Shown here: one piece after another, positions 51,409 through 61,107 of the stretch
Numbering within the stretch: the first letter of the stretch is position 1
Layout of the letters: each line of letters opens with the position of its first letter
Assembly (NCBI RefSeq): GCF_030270585.1
Contig: NZ_BSYI01000020.1
Location: 18,833 to 82,832 of the forward strand
DNA from: Paralimibaculum aggregatum
Lineage (GTDB): Bacteria; Pseudomonadota; Alphaproteobacteria; Rhodobacterales; Rhodobacteraceae
DNA length: 64,000 nucleotides
Direction of reading: 5' to 3'
The notes under the pieces: model-generated
Databases searched by the model: none
Told to the model about the DNA's origin: nothing
The model's input: only the letters and a program-made list of their open reading frames with translations
Made by a program: the position numbers and the translations under genes

Positions 51409-52275
51409 TCAGGGCGCCAGCGCCGCCCGCAGCCGCTCCACCGCCGCCGGCGTGCGCGGCCCGATCCCCATGATCGCCAGCGCCGGCAGGGTCAGCGCCG
51501 CGCCGGCCCGCCCGGCAGGGGTCAGCGCAAATTCGGGGCGCGCGAGCACGGCCCCGGGCCCGCCGACCACGGCGGCATGCTCCTCGCTCATCAGGATGAG
51601 ATCCGGCGCCGCGGCGATGATCGCCTCGCGCGACATCGGCCGGTAGCCCTCGAGCCCGGCAGCATTGACCCCGCCGGCGAGGCGGATCACCGCATCGGCG
51701 GCGGTGCCGGTGCCGATCACCACCGGCGCGCCGTCGCGCACCCCCAGCACGAAGAGCACCCGCGGCGGGGCGGCAAGCACCGGCCGGCCGGCTTCCAGCG
51801 CCGCCACCCGCGCCGCGGTTTTGGCGGCCAGCGCCTCGGCCTCGGCCGCCAGCCCGAGCGCGGCGCCGACGACGCGGATCTTCTCCGGCAGGCCGGCAAG
51901 CCCGAGCACCTCGGGCGTCACCACCACCGGCACGCCGGCCTCGCGGATGCGCGCGATCGCCGCCGGCGGCCCGGCATGGGGCGAGGCGATCATCAGGTCC
52001 GGCGCAAGGCCCAGCACGCCCTCCGCCGCGAGCCGCCGGAAATAGCCGAGCCGGGCCTTTTCGCGGGCCTCCGGGGGGTAGCTCGAGGTCTCGTCGACGC
52101 CGACGATGCGCGCACCCGCGCCGAGCAGGAAGGCGATCTCGGTGGCCACGCCATCGGCGATCACCACGCGCTGCGGCGCCCCTGCCGCCGCGGCCGCGTG
52201 CAGGACGGGCGCTGCCAGCAGCGCTCCCGCCATTGCGCGCAGCGCCGCGCGCCGGGTCAGTCTCGTTCCAGCCAT
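51409..52275 (-). CDS. hmuT: Haem ABC transporter periplasmic binding protein (HmuT)
   Basis: A 288-aa class III binding protein. The Tat-like signal TRLTRRAALRAMAGALLAAP is followed by VVIADGVATEIAFLLGAGARIVGVDETSSYP, which includes the region where haem-binding Tyr occurs. VLFVLGVRDGAPVVIGTGTAADAVIRLAGGVNA is conserved. It hands haem to HmuUV. Oddly it is separate from hmuUV, at the far end of the locus and convergent with tonB. ATG at 52273-52275 is chosen over 52290 for its GGGAG site. Confidence 0.88.
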   Translation of the reverse strand: MAGTRLTRRAALRAMAGALLAAPVLHAAAAAGAPQRVVIADGVATEIAFLLGAGARIVGVDETSSYPPEAREKARLGYFRRLAAEGVLGLAPDLMIASPHAGPPAAIARIREAGVPVVVTPEVLGLAGLPEKIRVVGAALGLAAEAEALAAKTAARVAALEAGRPVLAAPPRVLFVLGVRDGAPVVIGTGTAADAVIRLAGGVNAAGLEGYRPMSREAIIAAAPDLILMSEEHAAVVGGPGAVLARPEFALTPAGRAGAALTLPALAIMGIGPRTPAAVERLRAALAP

Positions 52276-52477
52276 TTTCCGCACTCCCATGATGGCAGTC
52301 TGGCGATGGCTGGCGGCGGGGCGGGCGGCCCGGCTGGCGACGCGTCGCCCCGAGCCCTAGCGCGCCGCGCACATGGCGGCAAGCATCGGGGCCTTGCCGG
52401 CGCGGGCCGGACGCCGCAGGATCTGGCCCGGGCAGGATCCCGGCAGGATCGCCGATCCGCCCCCAAGGAGACGCCGC

Positions 52478-52846
52478 ATGAAGCCGATTGCCCCCGCCGA
52501 GCGCCGCATCGCCAGCATCCGCGACACCGCCGCCTTCACCCCCTTCGACCCCACCGGCGAGACCGAGCGCGGCACCGCGATGCTCCAGCTCAACCCGGCC
52601 GCGGCGGGGGGCACCGGCTTCTACATCTACCGCATGGAGCCCGGCGCGCGCTCGGCGCCGCATTCCCATGGCGGCGCCGAGGAGTTCGTGATGATCGAGG
52701 GCGAGCTGATCGACAACGACGGCACGGTCTACCGCGCCGGCGACGTGGTCTGGCTGGCGCCCGGCACCGAGCACTGCTCGCATACCGAGACCGGCTGCAT
52801 CATCGCGGTCCATGCCGAGGGGCCGGAGACCGCGCCGACGGGGTGA
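52478..52846 (+). CDS. Small cupin-domain protein
   Basis: A 122-aa single-domain cupin. The metal-binding motif is PHSHGGAEEFVMIEG, followed by the second motif region PGTEHCSHTETGCIIAVH. One metal is probably bound by the two histidines, the glutamate and a later histidine. The reaction is unknown; similar small cupins are often isomerases or sensors. ATG 52478 has a clear AAGGAG. Its stop codon falls within a 13-bp tandem repeat (52835-52886). Confidence 0.82.
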   Translation: MKPIAPAERRIASIRDTAAFTPFDPTGETERGTAMLQLNPAAAGGTGFYIYRMEPGARSAPHSHGGAEEFVMIEGELIDNDGTVYRAGDVVWLAPGTEHCSHTETGCIIAVHAEGPETAPTG

Positions 52847-52886
52847 GCCGACGGGGTGAGCCGACGGGCCGAGCCGGCGGGCCGGG
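52835..52886. repeat. 13-bp tandem repeat, two perfect and two degenerate units
   Basis: CCGACGGGGTGAG occurs at 52835-52847 and 52848-52860. Variants follow at 52861-52873 and 52874-52886. The cupin gene's stop codon TGA (52844-52846) is part of the first unit. The unit length is not a multiple of three, so copy-number changes would alter only the 3' flank. Confidence 0.8.
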
Positions 52887-52894
52887 CCGCGGGC

Positions 52895-53614
52895 TCAGCG
52901 CCCGTTGGCCCTGCGCCAGGCCTCGAAGGCGGCGCGGTGCTCGTCCTTCGTGCAGGGATAGAGCCCGATGATCGCCGCCCCGGCGCGCACCTGCTCGACC
53001 ACGAAATCCTCGTAGGCGGTCATCTCCACGCATTCGGCGGCCACCTCCTCGGCGATCTCGGCGGGGATCACGATCACCCCGTCATCGTCGCCCACCACGA
53101 TGTCGCCCGGGAACACCGGCGCATCGCCGCAGCCGATCGGCACGTTGATCTCGATCGCCTCGTGATGGGTCAGGTTGGTCGGGCTCGAGGCGCGGGCATG
53201 ATAGGCCGGCATCTCGAGCTCGCCGATGCGGTAGCTGTCGCGCAGGCCGCCATCGGTGACGACCCCGGCCCCGCCGCGCATCATCAGCCGGGTGATCAGG
53301 ATGTCGCCGGCGCTGGCGGCGCGCGGGTCCTTGCGGCAGTCCATCACCAGCACATGGCCCTCCGGGCAGGTCTCGATGGCGACGCGCTGGGGATGCGTCG
53401 GCTTGCGGAACTCGGTGAGCTGGTTGCGGTCCTCCCGCGCCGGCATGTAGCGCAGCGTGAAGGCCGGGCCGACCATGTTGCGCCCCTTGCGCGCCACCGG
53501 CTGCACGCCCTGGGGCACCTGGTTCCGCAGCCCGCGCTTGAACAGCGCGGTGGCGATGGTGGCGACCGAGACGGTCATCAGCTTGTCGCGGGTGGCGGGG
53601 GAAAGGCTGGTCAT
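52895..53614 (-). CDS. RraA-like protein (HMG/CHA aldolase or RNase E regulator fold)
   Basis: A 239-aa RraA-family protein. Motif GDILITRLMMRGGAGVVTDGGLRDS holds the G-x20-R-D-like substrate and metal site of 4-hydroxy-4-methyl-2-oxoglutarate/4-carboxy-4-hydroxy-2-oxoadipate aldolases (GGLRDS). The C-terminal half has GDIVVGDDDGVIVIPAEIAEEVA. Aldolase is more likely than RNase E inhibitor, since true RraA proteins are shorter (about 160 aa). A neighbouring pathway is not evident. Confidence 0.82.
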   Translation of the reverse strand: MTSLSPATRDKLMTVSVATIATALFKRGLRNQVPQGVQPVARKGRNMVGPAFTLRYMPAREDRNQLTEFRKPTHPQRVAIETCPEGHVLVMDCRKDPRAASAGDILITRLMMRGGAGVVTDGGLRDSYRIGELEMPAYHARASSPTNLTHHEAIEINVPIGCGDAPVFPGDIVVGDDDGVIVIPAEIAEEVAAECVEMTAYEDFVVEQVRAGAAIIGLYPCTKDEHRAAFEAWRRANGR

Positions 53615-53709
53615 GGCTGCGCCTCGCTGTCTTGCGCCGCGCGGGATCGCGGCCGGGGAGGCCCGGATAGCACGTTTGCGCCGGCTGTGACCCCCCGGAA
53701 AGCGCCGTT

Positions 53710-54288
53710 TCAGAATGTGGGCGGCGTGCAGGCCGAGACGATCACGCAGTCGCCCGCGCCGATGTTGCGGAAACGGTGGGGAATGCGGCTGTCGAAGAGA
53801 TAGCCGTCGCCCGGGTTCAGCACGCGCACCTCGTTGCCGACGGTGATCTCGATGATGCCGGAGATCACCACGCCGCCCTCCTCGGCCTCGTGGCTCAGCA
53901 TCTCCGAGCCGGTATCGGTGCCCGGCGGATAGCGCTCGTGCAGGATCTGCAGCGTGTGGCGCGAGGCATCGCCGACCTGGCGCAGCGAGACCCGGCGCGC
54001 GGTCTGCCCGTCCATGCCGACATCCGCCGGCGAGAGCTCGGTGAACTCGGTGGCGGTGAAGAAGCGCTGCTCGGCGCTGGCCTCCTCGGCGGCGGCGAAG
54101 AACTCCGAGAGGCTGAGCGGGATCGCCTCGAGGATCGCCTTGAGCGAGGAGACCGAGGGGCTGGTCTTGTTCTGCTCGATCAGCGATATGGTGCCGTTGG
54201 CCACGCCCGAGCGTGCCGCGAGCTCGCGCTGCGACAGCCCTGCCGCCTCGCGCACCTCGCGCAGCCGTCCTCCCACGTCCAGGATCAT
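53710..54288 (-). CDS. puuR: XRE/cupin transcriptional regulator, PuuR-like
   Basis: A 192-aa regulator. The helix-turn-helix is LREVREAAGLSQRELAARSGVANGTISLIEQNKTSPSVSSL. It is joined to a C-terminal cupin with PGTDTGSEMLSHEAEEGGVVISG and NPGDGYLFDSRIPHRFRN. This is the architecture of PuuR, the putrescine-responsive repressor. ATG 54288 has AGGGAGG. It diverges from a GABA aminotransferase gene, which with the cluster at 5.9-11.6 kb forms the putrescine route; it may regulate both. Confidence 0.87.
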   Translation of the reverse strand: MILDVGGRLREVREAAGLSQRELAARSGVANGTISLIEQNKTSPSVSSLKAILEAIPLSLSEFFAAAEEASAEQRFFTATEFTELSPADVGMDGQTARRVSLRQVGDASRHTLQILHERYPPGTDTGSEMLSHEAEEGGVVISGIIEITVGNEVRVLNPGDGYLFDSRIPHRFRNIGAGDCVIVSACTPPTF

Positions 54289-54435
54289 GCGACCTCCCTG
54301 ACTGCTTGACGAAATGCGATGGTCGTTCAAAGTGTCAAGCATCTCGTGGCAGTTCTCACCGGATCTCGGGCTGCCGTCAATTCGGTTTTTCCGCCGTATT
54401 CACCGCCCGGAGCGTTTCGGGCGTGCAGAATCCGT

Positions 54436-54464
54436 TTGATCTAAAAAATGAGCACGTGTAGAGA
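54436..54464 (+). promoter_or_regulatory. Promoter of the GABA aminotransferase gene
   Basis: TTGATC (54436-54441), a 17-bp spacer and TAGAGA (54459-54464), ending 27 bp upstream of the ATG at 54492. The spacer is AT-rich (TAAAAAATGA), which is rare in this sequence. PuuR-like binding in this area is likely but no exact operator is recognised. Confidence 0.55.
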
Positions 54465-54491
54465 ATCATAAACGCTTCTCAGGAGGACGCC

Positions 54492-55985
54492 ATGACCACC
54501 ACCAGCCGTGCCGCCCCGAAGACCACCCGCCGCCGCGCCGCGCCGAAGAAGGCCGCGCCGAAGCGCGTCGCCGCCAAGGCCGAGAAGGCCGGCGCCGAGG
54601 CCGCGACGCTCTCCGCGCCGGCCGCGACCGCCGCGCCGGCCGCTGTCCCCGCACCGGCGGCGCAGGTCACCGGCAGCAATGCCGCGCTGCTCGCGCGCCG
54701 CGCCAACGCGGTGCCGCGCGGCGTCGCCTCGGCGATGCCCTTCTTCGCCGAGCGCGCGCTCAATGCCGAGCTCTGGGACGTCGAGGGCCGCCGCTTCATC
54801 GATTTCGCCGGCGGCATCGCGGTGCTCAACACCGGCCACTGCCATCCGAAGGTGATGGACGCCGCCCTCGAGCAGGCGCAGCGCTTCACCCATACCAGCT
54901 TCCAGGTGGTGCCCTACGAGGCCTATGTGACGCTGGCTGAGCGGCTCAACGCGCTGGCCCCCGGCGTCTCCACCAAGAAGACCCTGCTGGTGACCACCGG
55001 CGCCGAGGCGGTGGAGAACGCGGTGAAGATCGCCCGCGCCGCCACCGGTCGCAGCGCGGTGATCGCCTTCGACGGCGGCTATCACGGGCGGACCATGTTC
55101 ACCCTCGGCCTCACCGGCAAGGTCGCGCCCTACAAGACCGGCTTCGGCCCCTTCCCCGGCGAGATCTACCGCGCGCCGCTGCCGAGCAACCGCTCCGGGC
55201 TCGACACCGATGCCTGCCTCGCGGCGCTCGAGACGCTGTTCCTCACCGATGTGGCGCCGTCGCAGGTGGCCGCGATCATCCTCGAGCCGGTGCTCGGCGA
55301 GGGCGGCTACATCCCGGTGCCGGCCGAGATGTGGGAGGGCCTGCGCGAGATCTGCGACCGCCACGGCATCCTGCTGATCGCCGACGAGATCCAGTCCGGC
55401 TTCGGGCGCACCGGCACCTGGTTCGCGATCGAGCATGCCCGGGTCGAGCCCGATCTCATCACGGTCGCCAAGTCGATGGCCGGCGGCTTCCCGGTGGCCG
55501 GCGTGATCGGCCGCGCCGAGGTGATGGACGCGGTCGCCCCCGGCGGGCTCGGCGGCACCTATGGCGGCAACCCGATGGCCTGCGCCGCGGCGCTCGCCGC
55601 CATCGACGCGCTGGACGCGGAGGCGCTGCTGCCGCGCTCGACCGCGCTCGGCGAGCTGTTCCGCGCCCGCTTCGCCGAGATCGGCGCCCGCACCGCGCCC
55701 TGGCGGATGTGGGACATCCGCGGCCTCGGCGCGATGATCGCGGTGGAGCTGGTCACCGATTTCGAGACCGCGGCGCCGGATGCCGAGCTGACCAAGGCGC
55801 TGGTCGACGAGGCGCAGCAGCGCGGGCTGATCCTGCTCGCCTGCGGCATGCACGGCAACGCGATCCGGGTGATGGTGCCGCTGACCGCCTCCGACGAGAT
55901 CATCGAGGAGGGGCTGGCGATCTTCGAGGCGGCGCTGGCCGCCGCGGTCGCCCGCGTCGATGGGGCGCGCGCGCAGGCCGCCTGA
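54492..55985 (+). CDS. gabT: 4-aminobutyrate aminotransferase with a basic histone-H1-like N-terminal tail
   Basis: A 497-aa class III aminotransferase, about 65 residues longer than usual. The catalytic core from about residue 60 has GGIAVLNTGHCHPKV, TTGAEAVENAVKIARAATGR, LIADEIQSGFGRTGTWFAIEH and the PLP lysine in TVAKSMAGGFPVAG. It converts GABA to succinate semialdehyde. Residues 1-40 are Lys/Arg/Ala/Pro-rich, with RRRAAPKKAAPKR. Such tails occur in histone-H1-like proteins and AlgP, and are unexpected on a metabolic enzyme. The leader has AGGAGG. Confidence 0.88.
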   Translation: MTTTSRAAPKTTRRRAAPKKAAPKRVAAKAEKAGAEAATLSAPAATAAPAAVPAPAAQVTGSNAALLARRANAVPRGVASAMPFFAERALNAELWDVEGRRFIDFAGGIAVLNTGHCHPKVMDAALEQAQRFTHTSFQVVPYEAYVTLAERLNALAPGVSTKKTLLVTTGAEAVENAVKIARAATGRSAVIAFDGGYHGRTMFTLGLTGKVAPYKTGFGPFPGEIYRAPLPSNRSGLDTDACLAALETLFLTDVAPSQVAAIILEPVLGEGGYIPVPAEMWEGLREICDRHGILLIADEIQSGFGRTGTWFAIEHARVEPDLITVAKSMAGGFPVAGVIGRAEVMDAVAPGGLGGTYGGNPMACAAALAAIDALDAEALLPRSTALGELFRARFAEIGARTAPWRMWDIRGLGAMIAVELVTDFETAAPDAELTKALVDEAQQRGLILLACGMHGNAIRVMVPLTASDEIIEEGLAIFEAALAAAVARVDGARAQAA

Positions 55986-56011
55986 ACCCGGGCCGGACGG
56001 CACTGAAACGG

Positions 56012-56037
56012 GGGGCGTCGGCGCTGGCCGGCGCCCC
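56012..56037 (+). terminator. Terminator hairpin after gabT
   Basis: An 11-bp stem (56012-56022 with 56027-56037, one G-U) around the loop GCTG, followed by TTT. The best intrinsic terminator in the window. Confidence 0.75.
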
Positions 56038-56114
56038 TTTCGCCTGCCGCCCCTTCCCCGCCCGGGCGCCCGGCCCTAGGCTGGGCGCGATCCGATGCGA
56101 GACGGGAGAGCGTG

Positions 56115-56657
56115 ATGTCCGACCAGCTGGCCCCCCTCGGCGACGACGACTGGCCGGAGGAGGTCGCCGGGCTGCGCGCGGGCTTTGCCGGCCAGCTCAA
56201 CGTCTACCGCACCATGGCGCATCACCCGGCGCTGCTCGCCGCCTGGGCGGGGCTGCGCGAGCACCTGGTGCGGCGGAGCGCCCTCGGCCCGGAGCGCAGC
56301 GAGGTGGTGATCCTGCGTACCGGCATCCGGCTCGATGCGGGCTATGAATGGGCGCACCACGTGGTCCGCGCCCGCAGGCTCGGCATGGACGACGACCGCA
56401 TCCGCAGCCTGCGCGGCGCGCCCTCGGCGATGGCGCCGGAGGACGGGCTGATCGCCACCGGCGTCGACGAGCTGGTGGCGGATGCGGCGCTCTCGCCGGA
56501 GACCCGCGCGCGGCTGATGGCGGCGCTCGGCAAGGCGGCGGTGCTCGACCTGATCGCGACGGTCGGCTTCTACACCGTGCTGGCCGGCATCCTGAAGAGC
56601 TTCGGCACCCCGGTCGATGCCGAGATCGCGGCCGAGCTCGCCGCCCGGCCGATCTGA
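56115..56657 (+). CDS. Carboxymuconolactone-decarboxylase/AhpD-family protein
   Basis: A 180-aa all-helical protein: LNVYRTMAHHPALLAAWAGLREHL, ERSEVVILRTGIRLDAGYEWAHHVVRARRLGM. This is the CMD family helix arrangement. The AhpD cysteine pair CxxC is absent (YEWAHH), so it is not a peroxidase partner. Family members include decarboxylases and dehydratases; the function is unknown. ATG 56115 has GGGAGAG; a GTG at 56112 is an alternative. Confidence 0.85.
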   Translation: MSDQLAPLGDDDWPEEVAGLRAGFAGQLNVYRTMAHHPALLAAWAGLREHLVRRSALGPERSEVVILRTGIRLDAGYEWAHHVVRARRLGMDDDRIRSLRGAPSAMAPEDGLIATGVDELVADAALSPETRARLMAALGKAAVLDLIATVGFYTVLAGILKSFGTPVDAEIAAELAARPI

Positions 56658-56679
56658 TCCCGGCGGCGCGGGCGGGGCC

Positions 56680-59600
56680 TCAGCCCTGCCCGTCCGCCCG
56701 CTCGCTGCCCTCCGGCGGCGCCGCGCCGAACAGCCGGTGCACCTTCTCGCGCGACCACTGCGCCACCACGTAGAGCGCCGGGATCACGAAGACCCCGACC
56801 AGCGCCGCGGCGATCATGCCGGCGAAGACCGGCACGCCGACGCCCTTGCGCGCCAGCATCGAGGCGCCCTCGGCCACCACCAGCGGATAGAGCCCGGCGA
56901 TGAAGGCGAAGCTGGTCATCATCACCGCCCGGAACCGCGCCGTCGCCCCCTCGATCGCGGCCTCGACGATGCCCATGCCCCCGGCCCGCCGTTCCATGGC
57001 GAACTCGACGATCAGGATCGCGTTCTTCGCCGCCAGCGCGATCAGCACCACGAGGCCGATCTGGGCATAGAGGTTGAAGTCGAGCCCCGCCAGGAGGATG
57101 CCGATCAGCGCCCCGGCCACCGCGAAGGCCACCGAGAGCAGCACCGCGACCGGGATCGTCCAGCTCTCGTAGAGCGCGACGAGGAAGAGATAGGCGAACA
57201 GCACCGCCAGCCCGAGGACGATGACGGTCTTGCCCGAGGCCTCCTTCTCCTGCTGCGCCGTGCCGGTCCACTCATAGCTGTAGCCCTGCGGCAGCGACCG
57301 GGCCGAGACCGCCTCCATCGCGGCGATCGATTCGCCCGAGGAGACCCCCGGCGCCGGCCCGCCGGCCACCGTCACGCTGCGGTAGTTGTTGTAGCGCACC
57401 AGCGACTGCGGCCCGAGGATCAGCTCGGGCTCGGCCACCGCCCGCACCGGCACCATCTCGCCATCGGCATTGCGCACATGGATGCGGCCGATATCGTCGA
57501 CGCGGTCGCGATAGCTCTCCTCGGCCTGCAGGTTGACCTGCCAGGTGCGGCCGAAGAGGTTCATGTCGTTGACGTAATAGCCGCCGAGGGTGGTCTGCAT
57601 GGCGAGGAAGAGATCGCCCACCTCGACGCCGAGGGTCTGCAGCTTCTTGCGGTCGACATTCAGATAGAGCTGCGGCGTGGTGGCGGAGAAGGTGGTGTAG
57701 ACCCCGGCGAGCTGCGGATCGCCATTGGCCGCGGCCACCAGCCCCTTGGCGGTGGCGCCGAGATCCACCGGGTCGCCGCCCTGCAGGTCGAGGAGCTGGT
57801 ACTCGAAGCCCGCCCCGGTGCCGAGCCCGATGATCGGCGGCAGGTTGAACGGGAAGGCGATGCCGGAGCGGATGCCCTGGAACTGCTGCCGCGCCCAGGC
57901 GATCGAGGCCGGCACGCTCTCCGCCGCCCCGTCGCGCTCGGCGAAGGGCTTCATCATCGCGATGGCGAAGCCGCCGTTCGACTTCGCCAGCCCGTCGACG
58001 AAGCTGTAGCCCGCCACGGTCTGCACATTGGCAACCCCCGGCGCCCTGACGAGGATCGCCTCGACCTCGGCCAGCGTCTCCTTGGTGCGGTTGACCGAGG
58101 CGCTCTCGGGCAGCCCGACCTCGACGAAGAAGGCGCCCTGGTCCTCCACCGGCAGGAAGCCCGAGGGCACCGCCTTCATCAGCCCGCCGGTGCCGGCAAT
58201 GGCGACCCCGAGCAGCACCAGCCCCAGCACCGCGCGCCGGGTGATGCGCGACATCACGAAGGAATAGCCGTCGCGGGTGTTGTCGATCCGCCGCGAGATC
58301 CAGGCCAGCGGGCCCTTCTTCTCGCCGTGGCGCTTGGTCAGCAGCAGGGTGCAGAGCGCCGGGCTCAGCGTCAGCGCGTTGATCGCCGAGATCAGCATCG
58401 AGAACGACACCGCCACGGCGAACTGCTGGAACATCGTGCCGCTGATCCCCGGCACGAAGCCCACCGGCACGAAGACCGAGAGCAGCACCAGCGTGATCGC
58501 GACGATCGGCGCGGTGATCTCCTTCATCGCCTCGCCGGTGGCCTCGGCGACGCTGAGCTCGGGGCGCTCCTCCATCACCTTCTCGACGTTCTCGATCACC
58601 ACGATGGCATCGTCGACCACGATGCCGATGGCCAGCACCAGCGCCAGCAGCGAGACCGTGTTGAGCGAGAAGCCGAGCGCCATCATGAAGGCCAGCGCGC
58701 CGATCAGCGAGACCGGCACCGCGATCAGCGGGATCAGCGTCATGCGGAAGCTGCCGAGGAACAGGAAGACCACCAGCACCACCAGCACGAAGGCCTCGAT
58801 CAGGGTCTTCTGCACCTCCTCGATGCTGGCCTCGACGAAGCTGACCGTGTTGTAGGGAATGCTCCAGCTCATCCCCTCGGGGAAGGCGGCGGCGACGCGC
58901 TCCATGCTCGCCTCGATGCCGGCCGCGGTGTTGAGCGCATTGGCGCCGGGGGCGAGATAGACGCCGATCATCGCGGTCGGCTTGGCGTTGAACAGGCTCT
59001 CGCTGTCCTGCGACTTGGCGCCGAGCTCGACCCGGCCGATATCCTTGAGCAGCACGAAGGAGCCGTCCTGCTCGGCGCGGATCACCACCTGCTCGAATTC
59101 CTCGACCGAGGTCAGCCGGCCCTGGGTCTGGATGCTGAGCTGGAAGGCCGGGTCGTCGGTCATCGGCTGGGCGCCGATCCGCCCCACCGCGGCCTGCACG
59201 TTCTGCGCGTTGAGCGCGTTGATCACGTCCTCCGGCGCGATCTCCAGCACCGTCATCCGGTCGACATCGAGCCAGACGCGCATCGAATAGTCCTGCGCGC
59301 CGAAGATCACCGCATCGCCCACCCCGCGCACGCGCTTGACGCTGTCGAGCACGTTGATGGTGGCGAAGTTCGAGAGGAACAGCGTGTCGTGCTCGGGGTT
59401 GTCGGAGGTGATGTTGATCACCTGCAGCAGCGCCGACGACTTCTTCTTGGTGCTGACGCCGGCGCGGGTGACCTCCTCGGGCAGCGCCGCCTCGGCGAGG
59501 CTCACCCGGTTCTGCACGTTCACCGTGTTGATGTCGGGGTCGGTGCCGGGCGCGAAGGTGACGGTGAGGTTGTAGCTGCCGTCCGAGCCGCTGGTGGACT

Positions 59601-59838
59601 TCATGTAGAGCATGTCGCTCACGCCCACCACCTGCTGCTCGATGGGCTGGGCGACGGTGGCCTCGACCACCTCGGCGCCGGCGCCCGGATAGGAGGTGGA
59701 GACCTGCACCTGCGGCGGCACGATGTCGGGGAACTGCTCCACCGGCATCTGGGTCATCGAGATCAGGCCCGCGAGGGTGATCACCAGCGAGATCACGAGC
59801 GCGAAGCGCGGCCGGCGGATGAAGAGCTGGGAAATCAT
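56680..59838 (-). CDS. RND efflux pump inner-membrane transporter (AcrB/HAE1 family)
   Basis: A 1052-aa transporter of full AcrB size. The N-terminus [20 protein letters not shown] and the proton-relay helix [23 protein letters not shown] (two adjacent aspartates) are diagnostic. Two large periplasmic loops and twelve membrane helices are present. It exports hydrophobic drugs or lipids with an adaptor and an outer-membrane channel. The channel gene (TolC/OprM type) is not in this window. The start lies 8 bp after the stop of the adaptor gene. Confidence 0.94.
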   Translation of the reverse strand: MISQLFIRRPRFALVISLVITLAGLISMTQMPVEQFPDIVPPQVQVSTSYPGAGAEVVEATVAQPIEQQVVGVSDMLYMKSTSGSDGSYNLTVTFAPGTDPDINTVNVQNRVSLAEAALPEEVTRAGVSTKKKSSALLQVINITSDNPEHDTLFLSNFATINVLDSVKRVRGVGDAVIFGAQDYSMRVWLDVDRMTVLEIAPEDVINALNAQNVQAAVGRIGAQPMTDDPAFQLSIQTQGRLTSVEEFEQVVIRAEQDGSFVLLKDIGRVELGAKSQDSESLFNAKPTAMIGVYLAPGANALNTAAGIEASMERVAAAFPEGMSWSIPYNTVSFVEASIEEVQKTLIEAFVLVVLVVFLFLGSFRMTLIPLIAVPVSLIGALAFMMALGFSLNTVSLLALVLAIGIVVDDAIVVIENVEKVMEERPELSVAEATGEAMKEITAPIVAITLVLLSVFVPVGFVPGISGTMFQQFAVAVSFSMLISAINALTLSPALCTLLLTKRHGEKKGPLAWISRRIDNTRDGYSFVMSRITRRAVLGLVLLGVAIAGTGGLMKAVPSGFLPVEDQGAFFVEVGLPESASVNRTKETLAEVEAILVRAPGVANVQTVAGYSFVDGLAKSNGGFAIAMMKPFAERDGAAESVPASIAWARQQFQGIRSGIAFPFNLPPIIGLGTGAGFEYQLLDLQGGDPVDLGATAKGLVAAANGDPQLAGVYTTFSATTPQLYLNVDRKKLQTLGVEVGDLFLAMQTTLGGYYVNDMNLFGRTWQVNLQAEESYRDRVDDIGRIHVRNADGEMVPVRAVAEPELILGPQSLVRYNNYRSVTVAGGPAPGVSSGESIAAMEAVSARSLPQGYSYEWTGTAQQEKEASGKTVIVLGLAVLFAYLFLVALYESWTIPVAVLLSVAFAVAGALIGILLAGLDFNLYAQIGLVVLIALAAKNAILIVEFAMERRAGGMGIVEAAIEGATARFRAVMMTSFAFIAGLYPLVVAEGASMLARKGVGVPVFAGMIAAALVGVFVIPALYVVAQWSREKVHRLFGAAPPEGSERADGQG

Positions 59839-59845
59839 GGCCCGG

Positions 59846-60985
59846 TCACTCCGCCGCGGCGGCGGCGGCACCGGCGGCGCCGGCGGATGCTGCCCTGGCC
59901 GGGTCCACCTCCATGCCCGGGCGCACCCGCTGCATGCCCTCGGTGATCACCACCTCGCCCTCGTCGAGCCCCTTGTCGACGACGATCGAGGTGCCGGCTT
60001 CGCGGGTCACCACGATATCGCGGCGGGCGACCTTGCTGTCCGCCCCCACGACATAGACGAAATAGCCCGCCTGGTCGCGCTGCAGCGCCACCGCCGGAAT
60101 CGTCAGCGAGGGCGCCACGCCCTCCTCCACCACGCGCACGGTGACGAGCTGGCCGTCGATCAGGTTGCCGGCCGGGTTCGCGAAGCTGGCGCGGATCAGG
60201 ATGGTGTCGGTGCCCGCCTGCACCGTGGTGTCGACCACCGAGACCGCCCCCTTCTGCGGATAGGTCGAGCCGTCGGCCAGCACCAGCTCGACCTCGACGG
60301 GCGGCAGCTCCGGGTTGGCCTGCCGCTTGGCGCGGAACTTCAGCAGCACCGCCTCCGGCACCGGGAAGGTGACATAGATCGGGTCGATGCTGGAGAGGTT
60401 GACGAGGGTGCCGGTCTCCGGCGTGACGAAGGCGCCGACATCGATGTCGGTCAGCCCGACGCGCCCGGCGAAAGGCGCCTTGACGAGGGTGTAGGAAAGG
60501 TCGAGCTCGGCGGCGCGCAGGCTGCCCTCGAGCTCCTGGATGCTGCCGAGCACCTTGCCCTGCTCGGCCTCGGCGCGCTGCAGCACCGCCTCCGCCGCGG
60601 TCCGCTTCTCGACCAGGGTGCGCTGGCGCTCGACCTCGATATCGGCGAGATCCTTCTCCGCCTGCGCGGTGGCGAGCTGGCCCTTCACCCGCGTCACCGC
60701 GGCCTCGTAGGCGTCGGGCTCGATGCGGAACAGCGTCGCGCCCGCCTCGACCCGGCCGCCCTCCTCGAAGCCGAGCGCCTGCACGAAGCCCGAGACGCGG
60801 GCCCGGATCGCCACCTTCTGCATCGCCTCGACCCGGCCGGTGAAGACCTCGGTCTGCGCAATCCGCTCCTTGGCCACCGCAATCACCGTGACGGCCGGTT
60901 TCGGTGCCTGCTGCTGGGCCTCGGCGGCCAGCGGGGCGAGCAGGCCGGCCGCGAGCAGAAGGGGGAAAAGGCGGTGGCGGAACAT
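59846..60985 (-). CDS. RND efflux periplasmic adaptor protein (AcrA family)
   Basis: A 379-aa membrane-fusion protein. The signal [20 protein letters not shown] is followed by [28 protein letters not shown], the lipoyl-type hairpin region with a long helical pair ([18 protein letters not shown]), and a barrel domain. It joins the transporter to an outer-membrane channel. ATG at 60983-60985 is preferred because GAGGG lies 9 bp before it. First gene of the two-gene pump operon. Confidence 0.92.
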   Translation of the reverse strand: MFRHRLFPLLLAAGLLAPLAAEAQQQAPKPAVTVIAVAKERIAQTEVFTGRVEAMQKVAIRARVSGFVQALGFEEGGRVEAGATLFRIEPDAYEAAVTRVKGQLATAQAEKDLADIEVERQRTLVEKRTAAEAVLQRAEAEQGKVLGSIQELEGSLRAAELDLSYTLVKAPFAGRVGLTDIDVGAFVTPETGTLVNLSSIDPIYVTFPVPEAVLLKFRAKRQANPELPPVEVELVLADGSTYPQKGAVSVVDTTVQAGTDTILIRASFANPAGNLIDGQLVTVRVVEEGVAPSLTIPAVALQRDQAGYFVYVVGADSKVARRDIVVTREAGTSIVVDKGLDEGEVVITEGMQRVRPGMEVDPARAASAGAAGAAAAAAE

Positions 60986-61107
60986 GGCGGGCATCCCTCG
61001 TTGTGGCCGCGTCGCGGCCTCGTTCTGGGGTCCCCCGCCGCGCCGGGCACGGGCTGCGGGGGAATCAACCGTTGCGGCTTGGCACGCTACCCCCCGCAGG
61101 CACGGGG

